From NCBI GenBank assembly GCA_963724985.1, contig CAVRWV010000014.1, positions 1 to 64,000 of the forward strand: a DNA stretch of 64,000 bases, written 5' to 3'. The position numbers and the translations under genes were made by a program. Below are positions 17,714 through 27,586 of this stretch, one piece after another; positions within the stretch are counted from its first letter, which is position 1, and each line of letters begins with the position of its first letter. A model generated the notes under the pieces. The model made no database searches. It was not told where the DNA came from and saw only the letters and a program-made list of their open reading frames with translations. The stretch is from JAJPJE01 sp963724985. Its GTDB lineage: Bacteria; Acidobacteriota; Terriglobia; Terriglobales; Acidobacteriaceae.

Positions 17714-19132
17714 ATGCCTGTAAAGATGTCTGGCGTACTTGCCATACTGTTGCTCGCCATCTTTTTCGCTTGCAGTAACCCGCGGCGAGAGAGCGCACGT
17801 GAGCAAACCAAATTATCGCCGCAAGACGCTCGCCAGATCGCCAAAGAGGCGTATATCTACGGTTTCCCCATGGTTACGAACTACAGGACCCTGTACAAGC
17901 AGGCGATCGACAAGGGAAATCCGGACTATCAAGCACCATTCAATGTTCTGGCGAACTCTAAGGGAGTCGCCACACCAGAAGACAAATTCGTTGTAACTCC
18001 CAACTCCGATACGCCCTATTCGTATCTCTGGATGGATCTTCGCGCAGAACCGATTGTCGTGACCATGCCGAAGATCGAGAAGAATCGCTATTACACCGGC
18101 CAACTCATCGACCTATACACCTTCAATTTTGCTTATCTTGGCACACGCAGCTTTGGCAACGACGGCGGCGACTTCATGATTGCAGGTCCGAACTGGAAAG
18201 GTGAGACCCCCAAAGGAATTAAGGCCGCCTTCAAGGCTGAGACTGAGTTCGCGTATCTCCTCATTCGTACGCAGCTTTTCAATCCCGCCGATCTACCGAA
18301 CGTGAAGAAGATCCAGGCTGGTTACAAGGCGCAGACGCTCAGCCATTATCTGCGTCAACCGGCACCGCCCGCGGCACCCGCCGTTGACTGGCCGAAGCCT
18401 GCCGACGACATGCTTACGACACCTGCACTGTTTCCTTATGTAAATTTCCTGCTTCAGTTTTGCCCGACCCATCCGTCGGAGAACGATTTGATGGCCCGGT
18501 TCGCCAATCTTGATATTGGCGCTGGCAAGACTTTCGATTTCGAAAAGCTTCCTCCCGACATGCAGAAAGCCATTGACGACGGCATTGCCGACGCTGGGAA
18601 CGACATGAATACGCTGATGAAGCGCGTTAATGCGGATGAAGTATCCAGCTCTGACTTCTTTGGGACGCGCGAATTCCTCAAGAACAACTATCTCTACCGA
18701 TTCGGTGGGGCGAAACTCGGCCTCTACGGCAACTCAGGAGAAGAGGCAATTTATCTTGGTTACTTCGTGGACGCGAACCATCAGCCGTTGGACGCCTCGA
18801 AGACCAATTACGCACTCACGTTTCCCAAAGGCCAACTACCGCCGGCGCATGCATTCTGGTCGATGACCATGTATGACGGCAAATCTCAGTTCCTGGTGGC
18901 AAATCCGTTAAAGCGCTACCTGCTCAACTCCACAATGCTGAAGTCGTTCAAGTACGCACCGGATGGCTCCCTGACGTTTTATCTACAGAAGAACTCCCCG
19001 GGTACGGCGAAGGGATCGAATTGGCTGCCTGCACCCAATGGTCCCTTCTATGCGGTGCTGAGGATTTATATGCCCGCGCCCGAAGTCGTGAATGGCACGT
19101 GGACGAAACCGCCGTTGGAGCCTGAGCACTAG
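17714..19132 (+). CDS. DUF1254/DUF1214 protein, lipoprotein
   Basis: The start at 17714 (MPVKMSGVLAILLLAIFFAC) was chosen for the upstream GGAGA and because it opens directly into a lipoprotein signal ending in FFAC. DUF1254 follows (IAKEAYIYGFPMVTNY ... NSDTPYSYLWMDLRAEP), then DUF1214 (FPKGQLPPAHAFWSMTMYD and a C terminus with WLPAPNGPFYAVLRIYMP). The protein is therefore anchored in the envelope. DUF1254 proteins often lie beside sulfatases and HAD hydrolases, as here; their reaction is not established. It converges on the HAD gene with a 34-nt gap. Confidence 0.85.
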   Translation: MPVKMSGVLAILLLAIFFACSNPRRESAREQTKLSPQDARQIAKEAYIYGFPMVTNYRTLYKQAIDKGNPDYQAPFNVLANSKGVATPEDKFVVTPNSDTPYSYLWMDLRAEPIVVTMPKIEKNRYYTGQLIDLYTFNFAYLGTRSFGNDGGDFMIAGPNWKGETPKGIKAAFKAETEFAYLLIRTQLFNPADLPNVKKIQAGYKAQTLSHYLRQPAPPAAPAVDWPKPADDMLTTPALFPYVNFLLQFCPTHPSENDLMARFANLDIGAGKTFDFEKLPPDMQKAIDDGIADAGNDMNTLMKRVNADEVSSSDFFGTREFLKNNYLYRFGGAKLGLYGNSGEEAIYLGYFVDANHQPLDASKTNYALTFPKGQLPPAHAFWSMTMYDGKSQFLVANPLKRYLLNSTMLKSFKYAPDGSLTFYLQKNSPGTAKGSNWLPAPNGPFYAVLRIYMPAPEVVNGTWTKPPLEPEH

Positions 19133-19166
19133 GTGGATCGCGTATCGGGTCGGCTGCGGGCCCGCC

Positions 19167-20198
19167 TCAGCGTGGTACCGGAGGGAAGATGACTTTCCAG
19201 TCACGCTTCATATCCACCACGATCCATCCTTTAGCGTTCGCTTCGTCGAGGGCCTTGTCGAGTTTTCCCACCTTTGACTGGCGATCATAAGCGTACTCAC
19301 GGTCCGCGTCCGTGTGGTGTATCAGCATGAGTAGAGTCTTACCTGGGCTTGCGGCTGTCCACTCCAGCATTTGTTGATCACCGTCGGAGTTTCCAATGGC
19401 AGCGATAGGCCGGCGTCCGATGAAAAGGTTTATGGCTTCTGGTTTACCCGGCCCATCGTCGACGAAGAGAATCTCCGGCAAGCGCATCAGTTCGGGTTTG
19501 TCGCCGAGTATCTGATAGCGCGTTTTTGCGGCGCTTCCAATCACCTCTTCCGGAGGAACACCATAAACCTTGGGCGCCCACGGTCGCATAAACTCGACAC
19601 CACCTCCGGAAACGATGTAGATCCTGAATCCATTGGCTCGCAGATACGACATCACCTCCAGCATCGGCTGGTAAACGCACTCGGTGTAAAGGCGATTGAA
19701 ACGTGGATGACGTGCTTTGGCAATCCAGTCGCTGACAATCTTCTCGAACTGTTCATTCGTCATCCTAGCGTGACTGGCCGCAATCACTTTCAGCAAGCCT
19801 CCTTGTCCCGTTGCCAGGAAGGCCTGGGTATTTCCTTCGAGCACCGCCTTGAAAGGCTGTTGAGTCTTCCATTCCGGGTGCTTCGGGGCCAGCGTCTTAA
19901 TCCGATCCAGTGCAAAAACCAGTTGCGTGTACAACGGCTGCTCAACCCAGAGAGTGCCGTCATTATCGATAGTGACAATTCGCTCCTCGGGAGCCACGAA
20001 ATCTGTGCCCGGGTTGGTGGTGCGCTGTACAAACGCGAGAATCGATTTCTTCGTGTTGTTGTCGTTCCACGAGGGCAAGGGATCCGTCGATTGAGCTAGC
20101 GCCAGTTGGGAGAAGACAATCGCGAGCAACAACCCAAGCAGCTGCATTTGCCTCACGATTGTTCTTCGTAGCATCCAGTTTGGGATTGGTGCGGTCAT
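19167..20198 (-). CDS. Exported HAD-superfamily hydrolase
   Basis: AGAGGAG precedes ATG 20198. A signal peptide (LLGLLLAIVFSQLALAQ) leads into HAD motif I as DNDGT (TIDNDGTLW), motif II in YIVSGGG, a Lys region (AKTRYQIL) and motif IV as FVDDGPGK followed by GNSDGD. These residues predict a phosphatase or related phosphotransfer enzyme in the periplasm. The gene lies 69 nt downstream of the sulfatase on the same strand and is probably in its operon. Confidence 0.85.
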   Translation of the reverse strand: MTAPIPNWMLRRTIVRQMQLLGLLLAIVFSQLALAQSTDPLPSWNDNNTKKSILAFVQRTTNPGTDFVAPEERIVTIDNDGTLWVEQPLYTQLVFALDRIKTLAPKHPEWKTQQPFKAVLEGNTQAFLATGQGGLLKVIAASHARMTNEQFEKIVSDWIAKARHPRFNRLYTECVYQPMLEVMSYLRANGFRIYIVSGGGVEFMRPWAPKVYGVPPEEVIGSAAKTRYQILGDKPELMRLPEILFVDDGPGKPEAINLFIGRRPIAAIGNSDGDQQMLEWTAASPGKTLLMLIHHTDADREYAYDRQSKVGKLDKALDEANAKGWIVVDMKRDWKVIFPPVPR

Positions 20199-20267
20199 CT
20201 GCTCCTCTTAGAACACAGCTTCGCGTTAAAACACAACTTCGCGGCTGATGCGAAAATGCACTTCAAC

Positions 20268-21887
20268 TCACTGGCCACTTTGGGCCGCAATCTTCTTTTG
20301 CAGTTCCTCTTTTAACTGCTCCATGTTGAAGCTTGCGCCTCTCTGCATTGGCGGAAAATCGAGGAAGGTCTGCGCATACTGACCAACAATCTGCTGTACC
20401 AGTACGAAGCGCCAGAACTCGTAGGCAAACCACGAATACTGGTTCATCGACTGGCTTGGTAGACTCGTGCGCTCCAACGGGTCAAGGCGCAGATTGACCA
20501 GGATCGGCCAATCGACTTTGACGGTGTTGCCAGTCCAGCCCCCTGGTTGGTCGATGAAGCGATATTTGAAGTCGTTGACCCGCACCGCGCCGAGCGTGCT
20601 TTCAGCAAAGTAGAAAATCTCGTGGCGATTTGATGCCCCCTTGCCGGTGATCAGGTCCATCTGGTTGTAGCCATCAAGATGAACTTTGTAAGTCCGGTCG
20701 CCTAGCTGCTTGCCTTTCTTCAACTCGTCGGCGATGTTCGGATCTCCAGCCGCCGCGACGAAAGTCGGGAACCAGTCAAGGCCAGAGATAATGCTGTTGT
20801 CCACTTTTCCCGCCGGCACGTGTCCAGGCCATCGAATGATGCAGGGCACGCGGAATCCGCCCTCTAGGACAGTGCCTTTGCCGCCGGCGAATGGCGTCTG
20901 ACCACCGTCGGGCCAAGTGAAATTCTCAGTTCCGTTGTCAGTGCTGAATACCACGATGGTGTTGTCGTCGAGGCCGGAGTCTTTGAGCTTCTGCATCACC
21001 GACCCGACGATGTCGTCAAGCTGGGCCATCCCGGCTTCTTCGATCGACCAGCCATTTTCAGGCGTCCGCATGTTCTGATATTTCTCGGAGAGATGCGTGA
21101 CCACGTGCATCCGCGTCGGGTTCAGCCAGATGAAGAATGGTTTTCCATCCGCTTTTGATTTGTCGATGAACTGGAGGGTATGGTCGAGGATCACGTCGTC
21201 GACCGTTTCCATGTTGTACTTGATGCCGGGCATAGGGTGAGGTGGAAGTGGCCCTTCATCTTCGATCTTCTGCTTGCCCACCTTGCCCCAGCGCGGATCG
21301 ACCGTAGGGTCATCCACAGTTGTAGCCGTGGTGTGGAGTAAGTTCCGCGGACCCACTTTGTCTTTCAGACTTGGCGGATAGTTCGGATGGAAGGGATCCT
21401 CCATTGCGTCCAAGTGATACAGATAGCCCCAGAATTCGTCGAAGCCGTGCACCGTTGGCAGGTACTCATTGCGATCGCCTAAGTGGTTCTTGCCGAATTG
21501 TCCAGTCTCGTAGCCCTGAGCTTTCAATGCGGCGGCGATGGTTGGTGCTTCATCCGGTATGCCGAGCTTAGCTCCCGCCTGGCCGACGGTGGTCATGCCG
21601 GTGCGGATCGGCAGCTCACCTGTAATGAAGTTTGCGCGCCCCGCTGTACAGCTCGCTTCGGCGTAGTAGTCGGTGAAGCGCATGCCTTCGGCGGCAAGCT
21701 TGTCGAGATTCGGCGTGCGGCCTGCCATTATTCCCTGGTTATAGACGCCGATGTTGAACCAGCCAATGTCGTCTCCCATGATGAAGATGATGTTTGGTTT
21801 GCTGGCTTGTGCCAGAGCTGTAGACGAACACCAGATAAGTCCCAACACCGCCAGGATCCCCTGTCTCAAAATCCTCTGTTTTGGCAT
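20268..21887 (-). CDS. Arylsulfatase-family sulfatase (Cys type), exported
   Basis: AAGGA lies before ATG 21887. After a signal peptide ending STALAQA, the alkaline-phosphatase-like fold begins with metal ligands in IIFIMGDDIGW. The sulfatase signature reads CTAGR (ASCTAGRANFITG), in which Cys must be oxidised to formylglycine before the enzyme works. A second metal site is seen in STDNGTENF, with Lys in AGGKGTVLEGG. Length 539 aa is normal. A bona fide formylglycine-generating enzyme is encoded at 25603, so maturation in the same compartment is plausible. Substrate unknown. Confidence 0.9.
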   Translation of the reverse strand: MPKQRILRQGILAVLGLIWCSSTALAQASKPNIIFIMGDDIGWFNIGVYNQGIMAGRTPNLDKLAAEGMRFTDYYAEASCTAGRANFITGELPIRTGMTTVGQAGAKLGIPDEAPTIAAALKAQGYETGQFGKNHLGDRNEYLPTVHGFDEFWGYLYHLDAMEDPFHPNYPPSLKDKVGPRNLLHTTATTVDDPTVDPRWGKVGKQKIEDEGPLPPHPMPGIKYNMETVDDVILDHTLQFIDKSKADGKPFFIWLNPTRMHVVTHLSEKYQNMRTPENGWSIEEAGMAQLDDIVGSVMQKLKDSGLDDNTIVVFSTDNGTENFTWPDGGQTPFAGGKGTVLEGGFRVPCIIRWPGHVPAGKVDNSIISGLDWFPTFVAAAGDPNIADELKKGKQLGDRTYKVHLDGYNQMDLITGKGASNRHEIFYFAESTLGAVRVNDFKYRFIDQPGGWTGNTVKVDWPILVNLRLDPLERTSLPSQSMNQYSWFAYEFWRFVLVQQIVGQYAQTFLDFPPMQRGASFNMEQLKEELQKKIAAQSGQ

Positions 21888-22000
21888 CGCAATATCCTTC
21901 CTGCTCAGAGATGTTGAAACTGCGCAACGGCTATCGTCTTGATTGTTCGGATCGGGACGAGAGCGTTGGCGAGGCTTTCAAAACCTATCAATGTTCGGAA

Positions 22001-22016
22001 CTGTCAGATGTAACAG
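22001..22016. promoter_or_regulatory. Candidate operator, CTGTCA-GATG-TAACAG
   Basis: One mismatch to the 6+4+6 palindrome. It lies 114 bp upstream of the sulfatase start in the divergent intergenic stretch 21888-22261, which holds no gene. Confidence 0.5.
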
Positions 22017-22085
22017 ACGGATACTTTTGTATCGCATTGTGAGTTGTTGGATTCCTCGCTGTGTTTGGGCTAAGAGAGTTTGGCC

Positions 22086-22101
22086 CTGTTAGTTCTGACA
22101 G
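22086..22101. promoter_or_regulatory. Candidate operator, CTGTTA-GTTC-TGACAG
   Basis: One mismatch to the same palindrome, 85 bp from the previous copy (about eight helical turns) and 160 bp upstream of the DUF481 gene. Two sites in one divergent promoter region would allow cooperative binding. Confidence 0.5.
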
Positions 22102-22261
22102 TTATGAAGCCCGCGACGCGGGAGATTGAATGTGTTGTGGCCGAAGCAAGCCGAAATCTACGAGGCTTAGAACTCTGTTGCGTGACGTGTCAGCAGAGCG
22201 CGCCACTATGAGCATTTGCCCGCCGCTTTTCGCCAGGTAAACACAGACGGAGAACCGAGCC

Positions 22262-23323
22262 ATGTACAGCATCCTCGCTTATCGTCCGATAGCACGACTC
22301 GGGTTAGCGCTCATCTTTCTTGGGATCGTCTGTGTGCCGGCAGAGGGAAAACGTGCCGATGTTGTGATTATGAAAAATGGTGATCGACTAACCGGGGAAG
22401 TAAAGAAACTGGAGAATGGCGTGCTCTATCTCGATACAGACTATGTCTCCGGGTCGATTGGACTCGACTATCTGCAGGTAGCCAAAATCGAAAGCACCGG
22501 AAGCTATCAGGTTGTGCTCAATAACGGCGAACGTATTTCCGGAACTATCCGGAAAGAACCCGAAAACGAGAACTCGAATAAAGGGTTCAAGGTCGCTGGC
22601 CCGGAGCGCGAGGTGCACGTTTCGTCGGGCGATGTCGTGAACATCGAATCGCAGAAACGCAGCTTCTGGCGTCAACTCAAAGGCGCCATAGATTTCGGCT
22701 ACAACTTTACCAGCGGAAATAGTCAGACGGCATTCAGCTCTGATGGAAATGCAACGTACAGGGCCACGAAATGGGCGGCAGGTGCCTCGTTCAATACATC
22801 GTTCAGCGGGCAATCGGGCGGGTCATCGGCAAATTTATGGGAGATCCAGGGGACCGGCGAGCGCTTCCTGAATCGCAATTCTTTCCTGCTTGCTCTTGGT
22901 GACCTGTTGCACAGCTCGCAGCAGGATCTGAGTCTTCGCACTACGCTGGGTGGCGGCTACGGCCGTTACTGGGTGCGAACTAACCACAACTCTCTTCGCT
23001 GGATCACTGGCCTCGTATACACGCACGAGACCTTCGAGTCAGGGACCGCTGCGCCCTCACAGGCAAATATCGAAGGTCTGCTTGGTGCTCAATACCAGTT
23101 ATTCCAATTTGATCGCTACAGCGTACAGTCGCAACTCCTCGTATTCCCGGGCCTGTCGGACGCCGGGCGCATTCGTTCATCCACGCAGAATACGTTGAGC
23201 ATAAAGCTCACCAACAACTTCCACTATGACCTCTCATTCTGGGACAACTTCGACAGCAGGCCGCTCTTAAATTCAAAGAAAAATGAATTGGGCATCAGCA
23301 GCAGCCTTGGTTGGAGCTTTTGA
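22262..23323 (+). CDS. DUF481 (YdiY-like) outer-membrane beta-barrel protein with N-terminal small beta domains
   Basis: A signal peptide (LGLALIFLGIVCVPAEG) precedes two short SH3-like repeats (MKNGDRLTGEVKKLENG and LNNGERISGTIRKEPEN), then a DUF481 barrel of alternating strands (GAIDFGYNFTSGNSQT ... NELGISSSLGWSF) that ends in a terminal aromatic as outer-membrane barrels do. It is divergent from the sulfatase gene and shares its twin-operator promoter region. The role is unknown; a co-regulated surface protein is the best inference. A further 315-370 bp downstream (from 23324) shows no gene. Confidence 0.8.
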   Translation: MYSILAYRPIARLGLALIFLGIVCVPAEGKRADVVIMKNGDRLTGEVKKLENGVLYLDTDYVSGSIGLDYLQVAKIESTGSYQVVLNNGERISGTIRKEPENENSNKGFKVAGPEREVHVSSGDVVNIESQKRSFWRQLKGAIDFGYNFTSGNSQTAFSSDGNATYRATKWAAGASFNTSFSGQSGGSSANLWEIQGTGERFLNRNSFLLALGDLLHSSQQDLSLRTTLGGGYGRYWVRTNHNSLRWITGLVYTHETFESGTAAPSQANIEGLLGAQYQLFQFDRYSVQSQLLVFPGLSDAGRIRSSTQNTLSIKLTNNFHYDLSFWDNFDSRPLLNSKKNELGISSSLGWSF

Positions 23324-23696
23324 GCTAGTCTCCGCTATGGTCGATCTTGCGTCAGGTACGCAGACAGCGACTCTCCTCTGATCGAAATGGACGATCGTGC
23401 CGGGAAAACTCAAGGCGAGCTGAACAGATCGAATCAGAGTGAGGCCGGCAAAATGACCCAGCGGGATGTCTGCATTCCAGTTATTGAGGCATTCTGAAGT
23501 AATCTGCGGGGCACGAGGCAGGTACGGGTAACATAGAAGTGGGGACGGGATTCGAGAAAAGCTGCTGGCCAGGATCTCTGTTCATCTCTGGTCGCGATAG
23601 TCAGAACAAAAACCGTGTGTTTGTTGACTTCAGCACAGAGTGGACTACTATTTCCAAATTGCTGGGGTTAATCCGAACCCAGGGGCAAGATTGCGT

Positions 23697-25487
23697 ATGG
23701 ATTATCTTCACGACTTGCATGGAGCTATATTGGCTCCGCTGTTTGCCGTCTCAATCTCGGCAACAGGGCGAACTCTTTTGACCGGCTCGGCTGCCGCCAG
23801 ACCCTCGCATCTCTACATAACCGGGGCAATTTTTTTCCTGGCGATCGAAACCGCGCTGATCGCAGTGCTGATTGCTGCGCGAAAACGAGCGACGCGAACC
23901 CGTACTTTATTGGACCGGCGATTCGCGATCGAAGCCGCCATCTCCCGATGCTCCGCAAGGCTATCTGCTTGCCCAGCCGCGCGAGTCGACTCCGAAATCG
24001 AAGAAGGACTGCGCGCTATCGTCGAGTCAGAAGAGATTGATATGGCGTCGTGGTTTGTATTCGACGCCAGTTCCGCTGCGCATGTCTATTCCGCTCACGT
24101 CGACATGGGCCTCCCATCCACGTTTTACACCGGCCCTGAACTTCCCTGGGTGACACAGACTCTGCTACAAGATGAACCGGTAGTGCTCGGTAGCCTCGAT
24201 CAACTTCCGTCAGAGGCTCAGGTCGAGAGAAGTTATCTCGCAAATAGATCGATTAAGGCCGCCGCCTTTATTCCCTGTGGCTCGGGGATGGGACTTCAGG
24301 GCGTATTAACGCTTGTCCGCCTATCGGATGAGGTCTCGTGGCCCAACGTTTTGGTCGAGCGCCTTTCCGTGCTCGGAAACATCTTCGCCGGCGCGCTCAT
24401 GCGGAAACGAGCTCAGCAGGCCGAGGAAGAGAGTGAACAGAGGTTCCGGTATTTATTCGAAGAGGCGCCCATCGGAATCGCGATCGAGAATGAGGATGGC
24501 AAGATTCTCTTCGCCAATCCTGCTCTCTGTTCGATTCTTGGATATGAGATAAATGAGATCGTCGGAATGAATTGCTGCGAATTCTCCGACGCAGAGGCAG
24601 AAGGGAACGATTGGCAGCAATTTCAGGAGTTGCGAGCGGGCCTTGCCGATACCTACCGGACGGAGAAGCTCTATACAAGAAAAGATGGAAGCCGTATCTG
24701 GGGGCGTGTGAACGTCACCATGCTGAGAAGCTCAGATGGGCGGCAGCCCGTTGTAGTAGCGACGGTAGAGGACATCAGTGCGGCAAAAAAGGCGACTGCC
24801 GAATTGAACGAGCTGAATACCGAGCTCCGGCAACTGACCACCCGGCTCATTCAGAGTCAGGAGGTGGAGCGGCAAAGGATCGCGCGCGAACTCCACGACG
24901 ACATCAGCCAGCGTCTTGCGCTCCTCATGATGGATATCGACGCGTGGCAAGGCGAAATTCCGTTCCAGCGAACTTCTGACCATTCCACGCTGCAACGCGT
25001 GATGGCACAGCTCGACGAACTTTCCACCGACGTTCACAACCTCTCGCATCGATTGCATTCCACCAAGTTGCAGCATCTCGGGCTCCAGGCTGCTTTGCAG
25101 GAGCTCTGCCAGCAATTCTCCTCGCGGCACAGCATTCCGATCGAATTGAATGCCCAGAGTGTTCCGCGAGATCTCCCTGAAATGGTGTCACTCTGTTTCT
25201 ACCGGATTGCCCAGGAAGCGCTAAAGAATGCGGTGAAACATAGCGGTTCGCCGCGCATCGATGTCAGAATCGTCAGCGGAGAGCAAATCCTTTGTATGCA
25301 CGTCAGGGATTTTGGAACAGGTTTCGATCTAAATGCGCCCAGCTCAGGCCTCGGACTCATGACCATGCAAGAGCGACTTAGAATGGTTGGCGGCACATTC
25401 CGCATCGATTCAGTTCCGCACAGCGGGACTGAGGTCATCGCGGAAGTACCGATCGAGCGCTCCTCCATGGCCGCGAAAGTAGCTTAA
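23697..25487 (+). CDS. NarX-like sensor histidine kinase (TM-GAF-PAS-HisKA_3)
   Basis: One TM helix (LYITGAIFFLAIETALIAVLI) is followed by a GAF domain (residues about 75-240), a PAS domain (RFRYLFEEAPIGIAIENEDG) and the HisKA_3 dimerisation box with phospho-His in RIARELHDDISQRLAL. The ATPase domain has FYRIAQEALKNAVKHS and GLGLMTMQERL. Kinases of this class pair with NarL/LuxR regulators such as those at 26786 and 27890. ATG 23697 is preferred to the in-frame ATG 23640 because the extra residues are not membrane-like or domain-like; this is uncertain. Confidence 0.82.
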   Translation: MDYLHDLHGAILAPLFAVSISATGRTLLTGSAAARPSHLYITGAIFFLAIETALIAVLIAARKRATRTRTLLDRRFAIEAAISRCSARLSACPAARVDSEIEEGLRAIVESEEIDMASWFVFDASSAAHVYSAHVDMGLPSTFYTGPELPWVTQTLLQDEPVVLGSLDQLPSEAQVERSYLANRSIKAAAFIPCGSGMGLQGVLTLVRLSDEVSWPNVLVERLSVLGNIFAGALMRKRAQQAEEESEQRFRYLFEEAPIGIAIENEDGKILFANPALCSILGYEINEIVGMNCCEFSDAEAEGNDWQQFQELRAGLADTYRTEKLYTRKDGSRIWGRVNVTMLRSSDGRQPVVVATVEDISAAKKATAELNELNTELRQLTTRLIQSQEVERQRIARELHDDISQRLALLMMDIDAWQGEIPFQRTSDHSTLQRVMAQLDELSTDVHNLSHRLHSTKLQHLGLQAALQELCQQFSSRHSIPIELNAQSVPRDLPEMVSLCFYRIAQEALKNAVKHSGSPRIDVRIVSGEQILCMHVRDFGTGFDLNAPSSGLGLMTMQERLRMVGGTFRIDSVPHSGTEVIAEVPIERSSMAAKVA

Positions 25488-25518
25488 CCGGCAGTCCTGC
25501 TTTTCTACTTCCAGTGCA

Positions 25519-25534
25519 CTGTCAATCTTGACAG
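25519..25534. promoter_or_regulatory. Candidate operator, CTGTCA-ATCT-TGACAG
   Basis: A perfect copy of the palindrome, between the kinase stop and the FGE start, 69 bp before ATG 25603. Confidence 0.6.
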
Positions 25535-25602
25535 TGGTAGACTTTGTGAAGCCGCACAACCATGTCAGTTGTGCTCGTGCGCATGCCCGAGCGTGTACAC
25601 TC

Positions 25603-26757
25603 ATGCGCCATAAGAAGAAATCTCGTCACTGGGCTCAACGCCAACATTCACCTGTAAGCAGATGGCTTGTGTTGTTGGCAGTCGCAATTCTCGGCTGTGC
25701 CATCGTCTGGGGAATATTCAGCTCCCGTCGAATCTCAGTTGCGCGCGCGAATCCCACGCCGTCTCCAACCCTGTTTGCGCCCACGGTTGTGAACTCTACG
25801 CGCAGCCCTCAGATCTCCCCTGCGGGAATGTCCTGGGTTCCCGGGGGCGAATTCTCCATGGGTGCGAACGACCCGCCCGACATGGACGAAGTGGGAATGA
25901 AAGCTACGATCGATGCGCGTCCCATCCACCGTGTTTATGTCGATGGATTCTTCATGGACAAGACCGACGTCACCAATGCCGAATTTGCGAAATTCGTGAA
26001 GGAGACCGGTTACATCACAGTCGCGGAACGCAAGCCGAACGCAGCGGACTTCCCAGGAGCGCCACCAGAGAACCTGGTTGCAGGGTCAGTGGTGTTTTCT
26101 CCGCCCGATCATGATGTATCGCTAAACGACCATCTTCAGTGGTGGGGTTATATTCCCGGAGCAGATTGGCGACACCCGCTTGGTCCTGGCAGCGATATCA
26201 AAGGGAAAGACAACTACCCGGTTGTGCAGGTCGCTTACGAGGATGCCGAGGCATATGCGAAGTGGGCCCACAAGCGCTTGCCTACCGAAGCGGAGTGGGA
26301 GTTCGCCGCCCGAGGCGGCTTGGCCGGCAAGCCTTTCGTGTGGGGAGACGAATTTCGTCCGAACGGAAAATGGATGGCGAACACCCATCAGGGACACTTT
26401 CCCACCAAGGACACGGGTGCCGACGGATATATCGGGATCGCTCCCGTCGCGCGATATCCTGCGAATAATTACGGGCTTTATGACATGGCGGGGAATGTCT
26501 GGCAATGGACGAGTGACTGGTATCGTCCCGACTACTACCAGCAATTAGCAGCATTGGGCGGCGTTGCGCGCAATCCCAAAGGCCCCGAATCGCCCTACGA
26601 TCCGACCGAACCGAGTGAACGCAAGAAGGTTCATCGCGGAGGCTCGTTCCTCTGCACCGATCAGTATTGTTCGCGCTATATCGTGGGCACGCGCGGCAAA
26701 GGCGAGATCAGCACCGGCACGAATCACCTGGGCTTTCGCTGCGTAAAGGATCAGTAG
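25603..26757 (+). CDS. Membrane-anchored formylglycine-generating enzyme (SUMF1/FGE family)
   Basis: ATG 25603 (MRHKKKSRHW) is chosen because it gives a basic N terminus followed by one TM helix (WLVLLAVAILGCAIVWGIF); an in-frame ATG at 25528 would lie inside the operator. The FGE-sulfatase domain begins at WVPGGEFSMGA and includes PVVQVAYEDAEAYAKWAHKRLPTEAEWEFAARGG and GNVWQWTSDWY. The C-terminal RGGSFLCTDQYCSRY carries the two catalytic Cys with four residues between them, followed by TNHLGFRC. Many SUMF1-like proteins lack these Cys, so this is likely a true FGE that converts sulfatase Cys to formylglycine at the outer face of the inner membrane. Confidence 0.88.
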   Translation: MRHKKKSRHWAQRQHSPVSRWLVLLAVAILGCAIVWGIFSSRRISVARANPTPSPTLFAPTVVNSTRSPQISPAGMSWVPGGEFSMGANDPPDMDEVGMKATIDARPIHRVYVDGFFMDKTDVTNAEFAKFVKETGYITVAERKPNAADFPGAPPENLVAGSVVFSPPDHDVSLNDHLQWWGYIPGADWRHPLGPGSDIKGKDNYPVVQVAYEDAEAYAKWAHKRLPTEAEWEFAARGGLAGKPFVWGDEFRPNGKWMANTHQGHFPTKDTGADGYIGIAPVARYPANNYGLYDMAGNVWQWTSDWYRPDYYQQLAALGGVARNPKGPESPYDPTEPSERKKVHRGGSFLCTDQYCSRYIVGTRGKGEISTGTNHLGFRCVKDQ

Positions 26758-26785
26758 TATTTCAGTGTGCTGGCGCCGGCGCATG

Positions 26786-27424
26786 TCACGGCGCGCTGAT
26801 GATGTGTTCTTTAATGGCAAGTTTCACGAGGTCGGAATTGGTCTTGAGGCCAAATTCCTCCATGATCCGGTATTTGTGAAACGCCACTGTGCGCGTCGCA
26901 ACATTGAGAATTGCGGCGACCTCTTTCATGGTTCGTCCTTCCGCCAGTAACTGCAATATCTCCCGCTGGCGAGGCGTAAGGTGACGCGACCGGTCCGGGC
27001 GCGGATCACGCACAAATTCTTCCAGAAGTCGCTGGGCTACTCTTGGCGTTACGTATGAGTTTCCCTTCAGGATCTCGCGGATCGCTTTGATCAATTCTGC
27101 GCCGGCAGACTTCTTCAGCAGAAAGCCGGATGCCCAATGCTTCATTGCGTGGGCGGCCAATTCATAGTCCTCACTCATGGTGACGACCAGCAGCTTTATC
27201 TGGGGCAGCAGTTTCTTCAGTTCCTGCCCGGCGTCTGCTCCATTGAGCAGAGGCATGCCCAGATCAATGATCGCGATATCCGGTTTCGATTCATAAGCCG
27301 TCCGCAGGAGCGCACGTCCATCCGAAACCGTTGCGACAACCTCGAACTCAGGCTCCAGCAGCTTTTTGAATGCATCGACAATTAAAGTGTGATCGTCAGC
27401 CACTAGTATTCTTGCCCTTGCCAT
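26786..27424 (-). CDS. NarL/LuxR-type response regulator
   Basis: The receiver domain has the acidic pair in ILVADDHT, phospho-acceptor Asp in IAIIDLGMP, Thr in LLVVTMSE and Lys in LLKKSAG. The C-terminal HTH (HLTPRQREILQLLAEGRTMKEVAAIL) ends near residue 205. It is convergent with the FGE gene and lies close to the NarX-like kinase at 23697, so the two probably form the two-component pair. A CTGTCA palindrome lies 163 bp upstream of its start, which makes it a candidate to bind that operator. Confidence 0.88.
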   Translation of the reverse strand: MARARILVADDHTLIVDAFKKLLEPEFEVVATVSDGRALLRTAYESKPDIAIIDLGMPLLNGADAGQELKKLLPQIKLLVVTMSEDYELAAHAMKHWASGFLLKKSAGAELIKAIREILKGNSYVTPRVAQRLLEEFVRDPRPDRSRHLTPRQREILQLLAEGRTMKEVAAILNVATRTVAFHKYRIMEEFGLKTNSDLVKLAIKEHIISAP

Positions 27425-27586
27425 GGCTGACCTCCCCTAAACAAGATTGAGCCTATCTCAGTGTAGACTCTGCCCGTGCCATTTTTTCAATGGCAAAATG
27501 TACTAACCGTATCGAATTCAGAAACTTATAGCTGACTGTACAGGACTACCCCGGAATCTTGTAGTCGCTCCTCCCCAACAACCCAA

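Noticed and set aside
25528..25602. Earlier start for the FGE gene at 25528
   Set aside because: It would place the start inside the operator and add a Cys/His/Arg-rich leader with no signal-peptide character; ATG 25603 gives a clean membrane anchor.
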